Of a DNA stretch of 64,000 nucleotides, positions 21,473-34,700 are shown in pieces. Where the stretch lies: assembly GCF_024323335.1 (NCBI RefSeq), contig NC_066579.1:127928854-127992853 (forward strand), given 5' to 3'. A program made the translations under genes and the position numbers. Source of the DNA: Lathyrus oleraceus. Its lineage: Eukaryota; Streptophyta; Magnoliopsida; Fabales; Fabaceae. How positions within the stretch are numbered: position 1 is the first letter of the stretch; every line of letters begins with the position of its first letter. The notes beneath the pieces were generated by a model. It had not been told where the DNA came from. It ran no database searches and saw only the letters and a program-made list of their open reading frames with translations.

Positions 21473-23684
21473 ATGGATCTTCCCAACACAGATATTCTCG
21501 AGCTGAAAGATAAAATGAATGAGCTGATCAACATCATGCAAGGCTTTGCGGTTGGTCAGAAAGCTCTAGCAGACAAGGTTGAAAAGCTCGAGCGGGCTTC
21601 TGCAGCAAACAGTGGTGTAAACCTGGATGGTGTCTCCAACCAGGGGCTGGGGTCTCGTGACGGTGGTAAAAGGACAACTGTTGGTGTTGTAAATAATGCT
21701 GCTGGTTTTGGTGTTGGTGGTCAACCTGGGCCCGGTCTGGGGCAGAATATGAAGGACGGTCTGTTGCCTCCATTTTACGGGTTTGATGAGGACCGAGAGG
21801 AAGACAGGGAAGCAGACCAGTTTTCAATGCATAATGAGCCTTTGGGTCAGTATGGGGTCCAGCCTCAAAGCAAGGAGATTCAGCTGTTGGCTGAGAAGAT
21901 TAAGGTGCTGGAAAGTTATGCCACTCCCGGGATGATCAATATGTCTAATATGGGGCTTGTTGAGGGGATTGTGATCCCACAGAAGTTTAAAGCGCCCACG
22001 TTTGACCGTTATAATGGGAGTTCCTGTCCTGAGACTCACCTCCAAGCTTTTGTCCGCAAGATCTCTGCGTACACAATGGATCAGAAGCTATGGATGTATT
22101 TCTTCCAGGACAGCCTGTCTGGAGGCTCACTGGAATGGTACACCAAGCTGAAGTCCTCAGATATTAAGAATTGGCAGGATCTTGGGGACGCGTTCTTCAA
22201 GCAATATCAGTTCAATGCTGACATGGCTCCGAGTCGTACCCAGCTGCAGGGTATGTCTCAAAAGAACAGTGAGGGTTTTAAGGAGTATGCCCAACGATGG
22301 AGAGAGTTGGCTGCCAGGGTGCAACCTCCTCTGGTTGACAGAGAAATGTCGGATCTGTTCATGGGAACCCTGCAGGGGGCATTTGCTGAGAGAATGGTTG
22401 GTTGTCCGGTGACCAACTTTTCTGATATTGTCGTGGCGGGGGAAAGGATAGAGAGCTGGCTGAAGCTCGGTAAAATTCAGGGTACTGCTTCTTCTTCGTC
22501 GTCTGGGTCGAAGAAGCCGTTTGGTAATAACGGTCAGAGAAAGAAGGAGGGTGACACAAGCGCTGTCTATGCTCAACGAGGACCCAGTAGGGATCGTTAC
22601 TTCCAGCACACTGATGCGGTAACCATTCCTGCTGAACAGCAACCGCAACAGCAGCAGCAACAACAACAGAGGCAACCGTTCCAGCAGAGGCCTCAGAGGG
22701 CCGGATACCAAGTCAGGGGGAGAGCTGTGGACAGACAATTTGACAGACCTCCGGTGACCTATGCTTTTCTGTTTAAGAAGCTGATGGATTTGGGGCTTGT
22801 GCAGACAAGGACTCTGGCACCTTTGAGACCTGATACAAGGCCAGCCAGTTATGATGAGAATGCAAAGTGTGAATTCCACTCAGGTGCGCCCGGACATAAC
22901 ATTGAGAACTGTAAAGCTTTTAAGCACACAGTTCAAGACCTGGTGGATTCAAAAGCAATCAACTTCGCACCATCTCCCAACGTCAATGCTAATCCCATGC
23001 CCGCGCATGGTCAGAGGGGGGTGAATGCTATCTCTGAGGAGAGCCGAGTTGGGTTGTTGTATGTTGATCAGTTGAAGACTTCGTTGGCTGAGGTCAAGAG
23101 GCAGTTGTTGAAGAATGGGGTTTACCCGGGCTGTGAAGATGATTGTGCTGAGTGCACTGGTTCTGTTAATGGGTGCGAACTTCTGAGGAAGGCTGTCCAG
23201 GGTCTGATGGACAATGGGGATATTATTATTGAGAAGAAAGCTGGTAAGGGAAAGGAGGAGGTTTCCACCATAACAATCTATTTCGACCCGGTGGATTTGT
23301 CTAATCTAGTTGAAGCGGCTCCAGTTACCATCACGGTACCTGGACCGATTCCATATGACAAAGATGATGCCGTGCCGTGGCATTATGGTGGGGAAGTTTA
23401 TTGTAATGGTGAGAAGGTAGAGGAACAATCTGCAAGTGAAACCACCGTTTCGAAGGTGGATAATGCCGGTACCAGCGGTTTCACTCGTAGTGGAAGGTTA
23501 TTTGCTCCTGATGCGTTGAGGAGAGGAGAAGAAGAAAAAGAGAAAAAAGAAAAGGCCGAGGCTTTAGCCAGGGCGAAAGGGAAGGCTGTGGTTGATAATA
23601 GTACTCCTGTGGTGACACCGGCGCCTGCGGGGTCGGATGAAAAACTTGATGATGATGCTGAAGAATTTCTGAGGATCATCAAAA
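21473..23684 (+). CDS. Ogre Gag
   Basis: The start MDLPNTDILELKDKMNELI matches the start of Gag in the minus-strand relative. An N-terminal coiled coil is followed by a Gly-rich linker and the retrotransposon Gag domain (about residues 175-320: WMYFFQDSLSGGSLEWY, then FKEYAQRWRELAARV). A Gln-rich run (CAG/CAA, 22635-22690) follows, then a C-H-H-C knuckle, CEFHSGAPGHNIENC. A second Cys-rich patch, GCEDDCAECTG, lies near 23130. In relatives gag and protease are one ORF. Here a one-base loss in the A run at 23681-23684 shifts the frame, so Gag would end with about 24 wrong residues at 23755. Confidence 0.87.
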
Positions 23685-24758
23685 GTCAGAGTACAAATTG
23701 GTGGACCATTTGCAGCAGACTCCTTCCAAAATATCCATTCTGTCATTGCTGTTAAGCTCCGAGGGGCATAGAGAGGCTTTGTTGAAAATTCTGAAGAAAG
23801 CCTATGTTCCTCAAGAGATCACAATCAACCAGTTGGAGACAGTGGTGTCTAACGTGCATGCCAGCCATGGGTTGGGATTTACGGATATGGATTTGATTGT
23901 GGATGGGAGGAATCACAACAGGGCACTACATATTGCTATGGAATGCAAAGGAGCCGTGCTTTCGCATGTGCTGGTTGATACCGGCTCCTCTTTAAATGTG
24001 TTGCCAAAGAAGGCTCTGGCAAAGCTGAACTGTGATGGGCTGATTTTGACTCCAACAGATCTGATAGTGCGGGCTTTTGATGGGTCGAAGCGGGCCGTGT
24101 TTGGAGAGGTGGAGCTGCCAGTGAAGATTGGACCAGAGGTGTTCAAGTCGACATTCTACGTCATGGATATTCAACCGGCATACAGTTGTTTGTTGGGTAG
24201 GCCATGGATTCATGCTGCTGGGGCAGTGACCTCGACTTTGCACCAGAAATTGAAATATATCTGGGAAGGGCAAGTCGTCACTGTGTGCGGAGAGGAGGAC
24301 ATCTTTGTCAGCCACTTGTCCTCATTTAAGTACGTGGAGATGGATGGTGAGATATGGGAGACGCCCAGTCAGGCATTCGAAACCGTTAAGGTGGAGAATG
24401 CTCTGTTTGCTAAACAGGAGGAAGAGAAACCGTCCATTTCTTCATATAAGCAGGCCGCCGAGGTGGTGAAAAATGGAGAGGCTCCTGGTTGGGGCAGAAT
24501 GATGGATGTCCCGGCAAAGAAAGATCGCTTTGGAGTGGGGTATCAGCCAGGCAGAGGCTCGGTGGGACAAGGCAGAGGACGTCGTACGTCAGTTACCTTC
24601 ACAAGTGCCGGAATGCTGGATCCGAATCACATCTGCATGATGAGTGACGATGCTGACAGCGACTGTGACATGGATCGGTGGATAAAGCCGTGCACACCAG
24701 GGATGGGAGTCCAGAACTGGAGGGCTGAAGAGATCATCCGGGTCACTCTGCTGGAAGA
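23685..24758 (+). pseudogene. Ogre protease, out of frame with gag by one base
   Basis: The frame resumes as LVDHLQQTPSKISIL and continues to the retropepsin site VLVDTGSSLNVLPK (near 23970), then LLGRPWIHAAGAV, a flap-like segment typical of Tat proteases. It ends ...RVTLLEE, where a GT donor overlaps the stop codon (GA|GTAA). Translation from the Met at 23698 is unlikely; a Gag-Pro fusion is the family norm. The single-base defect is the only break seen in the coding part of this young copy. It would process Gag-Pol in intact copies. Confidence 0.85.
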
Positions 24759-25036
24759 GTAATATTTTTCCTGTTTTCAGTTTTATGTGCATGAAAGCCA
24801 TACGTGTTGCCCGACACGTAATGGTTCATTGTAAGGGCCACCTCATGTTTGAATTTGCAAATTTGCATCATTAATAAAAGGATGTTTTTCAGTTAAAAGC
24901 GGTGTTCCCTGTTTTTCATTTATTTTTGCAGTTTAAAAATAAAAACAAAATAAAAATGGCAATGTTTTCATTTTTTTTCTTTTTCAATTTTTCTCACACC
25001 GGTTCTAAAGCAATGCATGAATCAACATTCATGCAG
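24759..25036 (+). other. Ogre pol intron between protease and RT
   Basis: Donor GA|GTAATA and acceptor CATGCAG|ATGC give a 278-nt AT- and T-rich intron. Joining creates GA+A TGC and keeps the protease frame open into the RT ORF. The minus-strand relative has the same construction (37149-37396), with the same codon phase. A partially spliced intron at this place is an established trait of Ogre elements. Confidence 0.75.
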
Positions 25037-28000
25037 ATGCGATATTTCTCCGGATCTCATTGATAACAATCCTGTTACACCCTTGTATGACTTCGACAAT
25101 CCAATCTATCTTGCTGAAGAAGAAGACGAAGAAGATTGTGAACTGCCAGGGGAATTAGCCAGGTTGTTAAAACAAGAGGAGAAGGTGATTCAGCCGCACG
25201 AAGAGCCGATTGAGATTGTGAATTTGAGTACCGACGAGGTCAAGAAAGAGGTAAAAATCGGGGCTGCCTTGGAGGAAAGTGTCAATAGCAGGTTGGTAGT
25301 GCTGTTGAAAGAGTATGTCGACATCTTTGCCTGGTCTTATCAAGATATGCCGGGGTTGGATACCGATATCGTTGTGCACAAGCTACCGTTGAGAACAGAT
25401 TGTCCTCCAGTAAAGCAGAAGTTGCGCAGAACTCGACCTGATATGGCAATGAAAATTAAAGAAGAGGTGCAGAAGCAGTGGGATGCTGGTTTCCTTGCTG
25501 TCACTAATTATCCGCCATGGGTTGCAAACATCGTGCCAGTCCCGAAGAAAGATGGTAAAGTGAGAATGTGTGTGGACTACCGAGACCTGAATAGAGCTAG
25601 TCCGAAGGATGATTTTCCATTACCTCACATTGATGTGTTGGTAGACAATACAGCTCAATTCTCGGTGTTTTCCTTCATGGATGGCTTTTCTGGCTATAAT
25701 CAAATTAAAATGTCGCCAGATGATATGGAGAAAACAACGTTCATTACACCGTGGGGCACTTTTTGTTACAAGGTGATGCCATTCGGTCTCAAGAACGCCG
25801 GTGCTACTTATCAGAGGGCCATGGTGACTTTATTTCATGATATGATTCATCATGAAATCGAATGCTACGTTGATGACATGATAGCAAAGTCCCAAACAGA
25901 AGAGGGACATTTGGTAGATCTGGCCAAGTTGTTCGACCGGCTGAGACAGTTCAGACTGAGGTTGAATCCGAATAAGTGCACGTTCGGAGTGCGGTCCGGT
26001 AAATTGCTGGGGTTTATTGTAAGTGAGAAAGGAATCGAGGTTGATCCTGCAAAAGTAAAAGCAATAAGAGAAATGCCTGAACCGAGAACAGAGAAGGAGG
26101 TTCGTGGTTTCTTAGGTAGATTGAACTACATTTCACGGTTCATATCTCATCTAACAGCCACGTGTGAACCAATTTTCAAATTGTTGAGAAAAGATCAAAC
26201 GGTCAGGTGGAATGATGATTGCCAAGTGGCATTTGAAAAAATAAAAGAGTATTTGCAGGAGCCTCCGATTTTGATGCCTCCTGTGGAGGGAAGACCGTTA
26301 ATTTTGTACCTGACAGTCCTCGAGGGGTCTATGGGGTGTGTATTGGGGCAGCATGACGAGTCTGGTCGAAAAGAGCATGCCATATACTATCTTAGCAAAA
26401 AGTTTACCGACTGTGAAACAAGATATTCACTGCTCGAGAAAACTTGCTGTGCTTTGGTCTGGGCTGCTCGCCGACTAAGGCAATACATGTTGGTTCATAC
26501 CACTTTGTTGATTTCCAAGATGGATCCAATCAAGTACATTTTCGAGAAGCCAGCATTGACCGGACGGGTTGCAAGGTGGCAAATGATTTTGACTGAGTAT
26601 GATATACAGTATACATCTCAGAAGGCGATCAAGGGGAGTGTATTGTCTGATTACCTTGCCCAGCAACCCATTGATGACTATCAACCGATGAAGTTTGAAT
26701 TCCCTGATGAGGACATCATGTTTCTCAAATCGAAAGATTGCGAGGAACCGATCCCGGAGGAGGGGCCTGACCCTGAATCCGAATGGATTCTGATGTTTGA
26801 TGGGGCCGTTAATGTGAATGGAAGCGGTGTTGGTGCTGTTTTGGTTACGCCGAAAGGATCCCATATTCCTTTTGCTGCCCGGCTAACATTTGAGTGCACC
26901 AACAACGTGGCTGAATATGAAGCTTGTATATTGGGGATTGAGGAGGCGATTGATTTGCGGATCAAGAACCTTGTTATATATGGAGATTCAGCTCTGGTGA
27001 TAAATCAGGTTAACGGAAAATGGTATACGCATCAATCTCATTTAGTGCCGTACCGGGATTATACGAGGAGATTGTTGACGTTTTTCACCAAGGTGAAGAT
27101 GCATCATGTGCCTAGAGAGGAGAATCCTTTGGCAGATGCTTTGGCTACTCTGGCCGCCTTGATTAAGGTGCAGTGGTGGAATCAGTTCCCTAATGTGGAG
27201 GTAGGTCGTCTGGATAGACCGGCTTATGTGTTTGCTGTTGATACAGCGCCTGATGATGAGAAGCCGTGGTATTACGATATCAAGCGCTATCTAGAGACTC
27301 AAGAGTATCCGGAGGGAGCATCAAAGAAGGACCGAAAGACTCTGCGGAGGTTGGCCATGGTGTTCTACCTGAATAAGGATGGGGTTTTGTACAAGAGAAA
27401 TTTTGATTGGGTCTTGCTCAGATGTGTTGATGATAGAGAAGCAAGCCAATTGATGAAAGAGGTTCATGAAGGATCGTTCGGTACCCATGCCAGTGGGAAT
27501 GCAATGGTAAAGAAGCTGCTGAGAGCAGGTTATTATTGGATGACAATGGAGGCCCAATGTTTCAATTTCGTGCGGAAGTGCCATAAATGCCAGATTTATG
27601 CTGACAAGGTGCACGTGCCTCCAAATCCTTTGAGCTTGATGTCGTCTCCATGGCCGTTTGCTATGTGGGGCATTGATATGGTCGGAAAGATTGAACCTAC
27701 AGCTTCGAATGGGCACAGATTCATATTAGTGGCTATTGACTACTTCACCAAGTGGGTTGAAGCAGCCTCTTATACGAACGTGACGAAGCAGGTCGTGGCC
27801 AGGTTTCTCAAGAGAGACATCATTTGCAGATATGGGGTTCCCGAGAGAATTATTACTGATAATGGTTCTAATTTGAACAATAAGATGATGGCAGAACTGT
27901 GTCGGGAATTCAAGATTGAGCATCACAATTCTTCTCCCTATCGTCCGAAGATGAATGGGGCGGTTGAGGCAGCCAACAAGAATATAAAGAAGATTGTGCA

Positions 28001-28517
28001 GAAAATGGTGGTAACCTATAAAGACTGGCATGAGATGTTGCCGTTTGCATTGCATGGGTATCGAACGTCGGTGCGTACATCTACTGGGGCAACTCCTTTC
28101 TCGTTGGTATATGGGATGGAGGCTGTATTACCTGTTGAGGTCCAGATTCCCTCTTTGAGAGTCCTGATGGACGTGAAATTGCAAGAGGCTGAATGGGTAA
28201 GGACCCGGTACGAAGAGTTAAGCCTAATTGAAGAGAAGAGGCTGGCAGCCATCTGTCATGGGCAGTTGTACCAGCAAAGGATGAAGCGTGCTTTTGACAA
28301 GAAGGTGCGACCTCGGGTATATCACGTGGGCGATATGGTGCTGAAAAGGATCCTTCCTCCTCAAAACGATCGTAGGGGCAAATGGACGCCGAATTATGAA
28401 GGTCCATTCGTGGTCAAGAAGGTTTTCTCTGGCGGAGCCTTGTTGTTAACGACCATGGATGGCGAAGATTTTCCATCCCCTGTGAATGCGGACGCAGTTA
28501 AAAAATACTTCGTATAA
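25037..28517 (+). CDS. Ogre Pol: reverse transcriptase, RNase H, archaeal-type RNase H, integrase
   Basis: The frame is intact for 1160 codons; the Met at 25017 is intronic. RT: MCVDYRDLN, then MPFGLKNAGATYQ, with the active site ECYVDDM near 25870. The gypsy RNase H follows (IYYLSKKFTDCETRYS). A second RNase H has D in FDGAV, E in AEYEAC, D in YGDSALV and D in ADALATLAA; dual RNase H is diagnostic of the Tat clade. Integrase: an HHCC finger (HEGSFGTH...CHKCQ), then D in GIDMVGK, D in IITDNGSN and E in GAVEAANKN. There is no chromodomain. The order is standard gypsy (RT-RH-INT). All catalytic residues look present, so this part could be functional. Confidence 0.92.
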
Positions 28518-28745
28518 TTGACCCGCTGGACGAAAAAATAAAATAGTCCAGGCAAAAATGGGCATCCCGGCGAACCAAAAACAGAAAGAAAGGTTCGGGC
28601 AAAAATTAGGGATAAAATGAAAAATGTACACCCGGCAAGTCGAAAACCTGAAAAGGCGACTTGGGCAAAAAAGGGTATCCCGGTGGACTGAAAACCCGAA
28701 AGGGCGGTCCAGGCAAAAGAGGGATTGAAACGAACAATTGCGTCC
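28518..28745 (+). repeat. Ogre 3' UTR tandem repeat block 1
   Basis: Four degenerate units of about 55-65 bp built on CCCGGYGRACxGAAAACCxGAAA and GGCGGTYCAGGCAAAA words, directly after the pol stop. Confidence 0.75.
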
Positions 28746-29719
28746 AGCATGATCGTTTGCGCTTTGGTTAAAGCATCGTGGATAATACCCGGTAGGGATC
28801 AGTTGGAAGCGTCTTGTTCAGAAGGCAGAAAGCACGGAGAGTCTGAGGACATATGGGGTGTAACCGAGTTGGAACTCGATGAGATTACGGGTTTCACATT
28901 GCCATTAGGATAGATTTTTCCTTTTGTGCGCAATTACCTCTTTTCAGGAATTGCTTCCTTTGTATTGCTCAATTTGAGCCACACTCTTTTTCAATCAATA
29001 AAATGCATATTCAGTCAAATAATTTTGTTTCTGTTTTTCATTACCGCTTTGATTGCAAAAACATCTGATTATTTTGATAAAGAATCTTGCATTTTAAGAC
29101 ATACAGGTCCCTTCCAGTGCATGTTTATAAGTTTGAAAGCTTGAAATCTTATTCGGAAGATTGAGTGACCCAAGTGTTGAAATCTTGACACGCCTGGGGC
29201 ACGGTTTTGTCTAACGATCTGTTTTGCAGGAACTGTTAGGTATTTTCACTCACTTGCAGGTTGTGATGTGGAAGCTTTGTAAACAGATCCCCAGAGAGTT
29301 CGCTCAGGGACGAATGTATGAAAGAATGACGAAGACGTTGAGACGTACGACGATCCTTGATAGTAATCAAGAAGACTCTTCAAAATCGGAAGATTGGAAA
29401 GTTTGTGGAAATTCCCCGCAGGGTCCAATCAGGGACAAGCAGGTTAGAGACCGGTGAAGAGACGACGAGGGACGTCCGACGGCCTTTGGAATTAATCAAG
29501 AAGACTCTTCAAAGTCGGAAAATTGAAAAGTCTGTGTAAATCCCCAGGAGTACGTTTCTCGTCGAGCGCGGAGCGATTGGGAATACAAGATGATGGAGCA
29601 GAAAAGGTCCAGACGAGTCTGGGAATTCTCAAAAGTGGAAAGTCGGTACGAGATTGGGAGGTGGATACCATGGTTCGATGAGTCGATGGGTGTTCTGTAC
29701 CTACTTTTCTCATTTCCCA

Positions 29720-30375
29720 GCTAGGTCCCCAAGCAGAATTAGAGGACCAAATCCCCTGCAGATCCGAGGTCTGTGGTTCCCAGCCGAGTCAGGATGGTTA
29801 TCCCCGGCAGGTAAACGGTGTTTCCTCAGCAGCCAGGTCCGAAGGTTGCTATTCCCCGAGTGGAGCGGGTTTCAATGAAATATATCTCCAGCAGTGTTCA
29901 TCCTACCAGTGGATTGGACAAGTTCCCGTAGCAGACGGATTTTTGCATCCCCAGCTGAGTTGATTCTACCTATGGATTGCATGGGTTGTCCCCAGCGGAG
30001 TAGCATTCGTTTCCCTGGCAGGGTCAGGATGGTTATCCCCAGCAGGTTTTAGATCGATGCTTCCCCAGTTGACAGGCCTGGAGGTGGCTGTTTCCCAGCA
30101 GAGTATCTGTGAGCATTTCCCCAGTGAAGTCGTCAGGTATCTGTAAGGGTTTCTCGAAGCAGAGTCGAGATTTATATCCTCAGCAAGTCGAAGGCTGTTG
30201 TATCCCCACAGAGTGTTGGTGGTTCTTATCCCCAGCAGTTTCTCGAGCGGATTGGGTGCAAAGGAGGTTCTTCCCCAGCGAGGGTTGCCTTTTCCCAGCA
30301 GCAGTGCTATTCCCCAGCGGGGTGGAGATCGGAGTATTGACGAGTTCCTCAACGGAGTGTCTCGTGCTCCCCAGA
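29720..30375 (+). repeat. Ogre 3' UTR degenerate CCCCAGCAG/CCCCAGCGG repeats
   Basis: Roughly 20 occurrences of (T)CCCCAGC-type words spaced about 30-50 bp, each followed by variable sequence. Ogre/Tat 3' UTRs are known to be hypervariable and to seed satellites. Confidence 0.75.
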
Positions 30376-30628
30376 AGAGTCCCTTGAGGGGGATACCTTT
30401 TTATGCATTCATCATGAGAAAATAGCATAGCATGTTGCATAGAAAAATAATAAAGCGCGTAGCATTTCCATGATTATGGAGCATTACGCAGAAAAAATCA
30501 ATCATGCATCATATTGCAAGCATAGAGCTAGTTTCAAACCGTGGTTACTGTTTGAGAAGTGGTTTCATCTACCGAGCAAGGTGTTAATCCGAGGAGTTCA
30601 GAATCTTGATCTAATCAAGGATATTCCC

Positions 30629-30840
30629 CAGTAGTGCGATACTGGAGGAAGATTTTTCCGTCGGACGGAGATGGGAAGTGTTTTGCGATCAGCGCAATTC
30701 AAGTCGTGGTTACCGCTTGGGTTCTTGGTTTCGCCGGATGGTGAAGATGTTACTTTGAGGAGTTAGCATCATGATGCAGTGTTCCCCAGTAGTGCGATAT
30801 TGGAGGAAATTTTTCCGTCGGACAGAGGTGGAAATAAAAT
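30629..30840 (+). repeat. tandem duplication of about 154 bp in Ogre 3' UTR
   Basis: CCCCAGTAGTGCGATACTGG near 30633 and CCCCAGTAGTGCGATATTGG near 30785 begin similar blocks that share TTTTTCCGTCGGAC. Confidence 0.75.
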
Positions 30841-31154
30841 CAAGGATGTTACACGATCAACGCGATTTTCGGGGTTCAAACGGAGAAAAGGAAATGTTGA
30901 GGCATTTTCTGGGGTTCATATGGAGATTGGAGTTGAAGATTGTATCCGGGATGAGGTCCTTAGGATTATCTTCTGTTCATGTGTCACCTTAGACTCTGGC
31001 TGAGGCCAATGGAGGTCGTTATAGGTGTCTTCTGAGGAAGAGATGCACATGCTACCTTCCTTTTGTGAAGGTATACCCTCTGACATGTCGCCCTCAGAGT
31101 GGTGTTTGGTGTTATTTTCGACGTTGCCAGCGGAATTATCACGAGAGATTGGAG

Positions 31155-31445
31155 ATCGGGGTTCAAACGGAGAAAAGAAGATGTTGAGGCATTTTCTGGA
31201 GACGGGGTTCAAATGGAGAAAGGGAGATGTTGCGGCATTTTCTGGAGAACGGGGTTCATATTGGCGATCGCAAGTAATCGTCAGGCGACTGGGGTTCAAA
31301 CTGGAGAATGGGGTTCATTATTTTGGCAAACAGGAGAGTGGGGTTCAAATGCGGTGATCCGAGGATCATTTGCGCAAGAGAAAATTTTGGGGTTCAAGAA
31401 AATGGAAAAAATAGAGAAAATTTCGGGGTTCAAGAAAAGCAAAAA
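31155..31445 (+). repeat. GGGGTTCA repeat block in Ogre 3' UTR
   Basis: Eight GGGGTTCAAA or GGGGTTCAT words at 20-50 bp spacing, with two more at 30869 and 30911. Copied at 12591-12881 in the upstream unit. Confidence 0.8.
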
Positions 31446-31740
31446 AGAAGAGAGGATAATAATCCCGAGCGGATGTGGTATTTAGACCATGGGTTGTCCC
31501 TGCGTTACCACTTATTTTGGTATCCAGGTCGATGTTTCTGTTTCGGTATTCAGGCCGACTTTTTCCGTACCAGACGGATTTTTCTTCAAGATTGTTTCTT
31601 TGCCGATTCTGACAGGCATTGTTAATTATTTTCCCATCAGAGTGCAAATTGTTCGTCTGTTCTTGGTATTCAATCACTCTTCCTCCTGATCATCTGAAAG
31701 CCGAGGCTATTCATGTCGACAGGTTCACAGTGGATTGAAT

Positions 31741-31749
31741 AGGGGCAGC
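31741..31749 (+). other. Ogre polypurine tract
   Basis: AGGGGCAGC immediately before the 3' LTR (TGTAACACC). Confidence 0.8.
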
Positions 31750-34700
31750 TGTAACACCTCAAAATTTGCCCTCCTCTCTTGGGACTAGCTTAACATATTG
31801 CATATCATTTTTAGATCATTAGGCATTGCATATTGCATATCATGTGGTTACATTGTGCAAGTCATCCTCTTAAGTCTTGATCAGGAGATGAAGAGGTCAT
31901 GTGCAAGCTAGGGTTTCATTGGACTGGTCATCAATCATCTGAGGATATGGTGATTCAAATTAGGGTTTCATGATTCTTAAGGGGGATTGATCTAGATCTT
32001 GGTTGAAGTGGTACATCATCATCATCATGGTTCTGATATCAGCCAAGAGGTTCAAGTGTTTGATCAGGATACCTTGAGATTAGGGTTTTGACCACTGGTC
32101 AACCCTAATCAGTTGCATTGGGCCAATCAGGGCATAGCAAGGAGATGGGGTCTATGATGGATATGGGGATCATCATGTGATTATATGGAGCTTATTGAGG
32201 CTAGGGGTTCATCCTTGAGCCATTTCATCAGAGGATTGGGGCTCAGATTGATCAATGCATTGCCAAATTCATCTATCAGTTGAAAAAGTCAACTGTGGTC
32301 AACTGTGCTTGATTTTATGGATTTGGAGGTGGGAGAGAGTTGGATACACTTCATTCATGTTGGAACAAGTGTTATTTGACATTGCAAAGCTCAAGAATGG
32401 AGAAAATAAAGTCAGAACAAAAATTGCCAAAAATAGAAAGTGACTTGTAATGGAAGTTTCCAAAAATGGAAAGTTTTTGACCTCAAATTTACATGTCCAA
32501 GGAAGCTCCAAATGAAAATTTGTTCAACATGAAAGTTGTAGATCTTGGTCTCACCTTTCCAAAAAGTCCAAGAACTTGAAATTCCCATGTATGGTTGGCA
32601 AGTTATGGTCCATTCAATTTCAAAAAAGGCCTATAATCAGAGGGGCATAACTTTCACAGGGAGTGTCCAAATTGGATGATCTTTTTATGAGCAAACTCCA
32701 TTTAACATGTACTTTTATGGTGCATAATCAAAATTCATCAAAAATGGTCAATGCAAAAGGTCAATTTTCAAGTGCACTAATTAAAATCCAAGGGCAAAAT
32801 GGTCCAACTTGAGAAATACTTGGAATTTTGGAATGGGAGTTTTTGCAATACATCACAAATGCAAATTAGAAGTGGTTTGAACTGTCATGAGTTTTCAAGA
32901 TGCAATATTTGGCTAGGCTACTTTTGAACTTGCACTTAAAATGCAATTTTGGCATAGCATAGTGAAAATGAATTGTACAAGGCCAATCAACATGAGACCA
33001 AAGCCAACACATTTCAAATGATAATTAGAAGGAGTCTGAGCTGTCACATAGCTGTCATGTGCCATAATGTGAAAAGTCATTTTTGCCCTTACACTTGAAA
33101 AATGGCATTATGCTAATTTCACTCATTTGTGCTAATTTGAGATTAACAAAGTGATTAAGCATGAGTATTTAAGCCTAATTGTAACAGAATGCAAATCACA
33201 ATTGCAATTTTCAAGATCCATAACTAACTTTCCCTCCAAAAGTGCAAAAACTCTTCAATCTTCATCAAACTTCTCTTGATCCAAACTTCTTCAATTCTCA
33301 ATCATTTTGCGAAATTCCTTTTGCTTCATCTTCCATAGATCCTTAGCTTCAACTGTTTTGGTGATTTGGAGCAAGAAAGCATTGGATTCGTGACTGTTCA
33401 CATCATGCTCAACAATGGAGTTTGGAGATTTCTCACATCTGGATCGTGCTTGAGCTGAAATACAAGTTCCAATCAACTTCCTAAAGCTTCATCTTCATCT
33501 GTTTTTGGTAATTGCGTGCAAGAACTCAAAGAACAACCACTGTCTTCACCTACAAGGTTAATTTTTGAATCTCTTCATTTCTTAAACTATGCTAGGGCTT
33601 TTGTAGAGCTTGCAACGTAGATGAACGTGATGTAATTGGTTTTTGATTTGGTGAACTATTGAATGTGTAATCATGATTTGAAGTTTGATATGCATTTCTT
33701 TTTTGGATCGATCCCGTGGCTGTGTTGAGAATTAGATTAAATAGATTACATATTCATGATCCTTGTGTTCATACGGTTCCAATGGTTATAATTTTGTTGA
33801 TTTTGGTTGCGATTCATGGATTTTGATTTTCTGGAAATTATTTGTGAAGAAGACGATGAATATGTGCTGTTTGATCCATAAAATGCCTTGCCTCATTTGA
33901 ATAAACTGTTTGCCGCGCCTGCTATCCAATCATAACGCGCCAAAGCTTCTTTTCGAAGCGACGTCGTTTTGGCTGATGTGTTAAAAATTGCAAAAATGCC
34001 ACTGCTTCAATTAAATTAATATTTATTTCATTCCTTTTTCTTTTGATTATTTCTTTTTGTTATGTGAACTTAAAAAATTGATAACTCACTCAAAACTCAT
34101 CCAATTTTTGTGAGATTTTTTGTACCATGCTCATGATAATGTGTAGAATTTTATGATGATTTTTGTGAAATTTTTGCACGTGTGGAACATTAAATGGCCT
34201 ATTGATTTTGTTCATGTGTACATTTTTACATGTTTCACCATATCCTTCATGAAATGCTCATACTTCCAAAGAAATGAATGAAAATTTTTGTGCTTATTCT
34301 GGACAAGTTGATGGTGATTTCCATGTAAAGTTTATGATTTTTGGATACTTGGTGATGGAGATATGATTTTTTAAATAGAGGTGTGACAATTTGTGTCACA
34401 CCAAGTTAGGTCAACTTTATGATTTTATTTGCATGACCTAGGATTGTTGAATTGCTCCAATTTTTTGCATGAATGATCATTGATATGTCAAGATAACATG
34501 TGATTTTTTCTGGAATTTTTGGATGTCATTTTCTAATTGATTGATAGTTTTCTTCTCTGTGTGCTCATTTGGTAACCTTGTGTGACACATGTTGGCATTT
34601 TGTTTGTGAAATTCTCATATGATATTGGATGAAGATGAAATTTGACATGAGCATTCTAGACACATTATAGGACATCATGGTTTTGATCCCATTCATTTCT

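Larger units (their letters stand above)
28746..31740 (+). other. Ogre 3' untranslated region
   Basis: About 3 kb without a credible gene. Sections: a unique stretch with two copies of an AATCAAGAAGACTCTTCAAARTCGGAA motif-type repeat (about 29360-29540), the CCCCAGCAG repeat block (29720-30375), a roughly 154-bp duplication (30629-30840), and the GGGGTTCA block. Short ORFs here read through repeats and are not supported. Confidence 0.7.

Noticed and set aside
22157..22879. 240-codon minus-strand ORF
   Set aside because: Antisense shadow of Ogre gag; Leu-rich because it reads the Gln run backwards.
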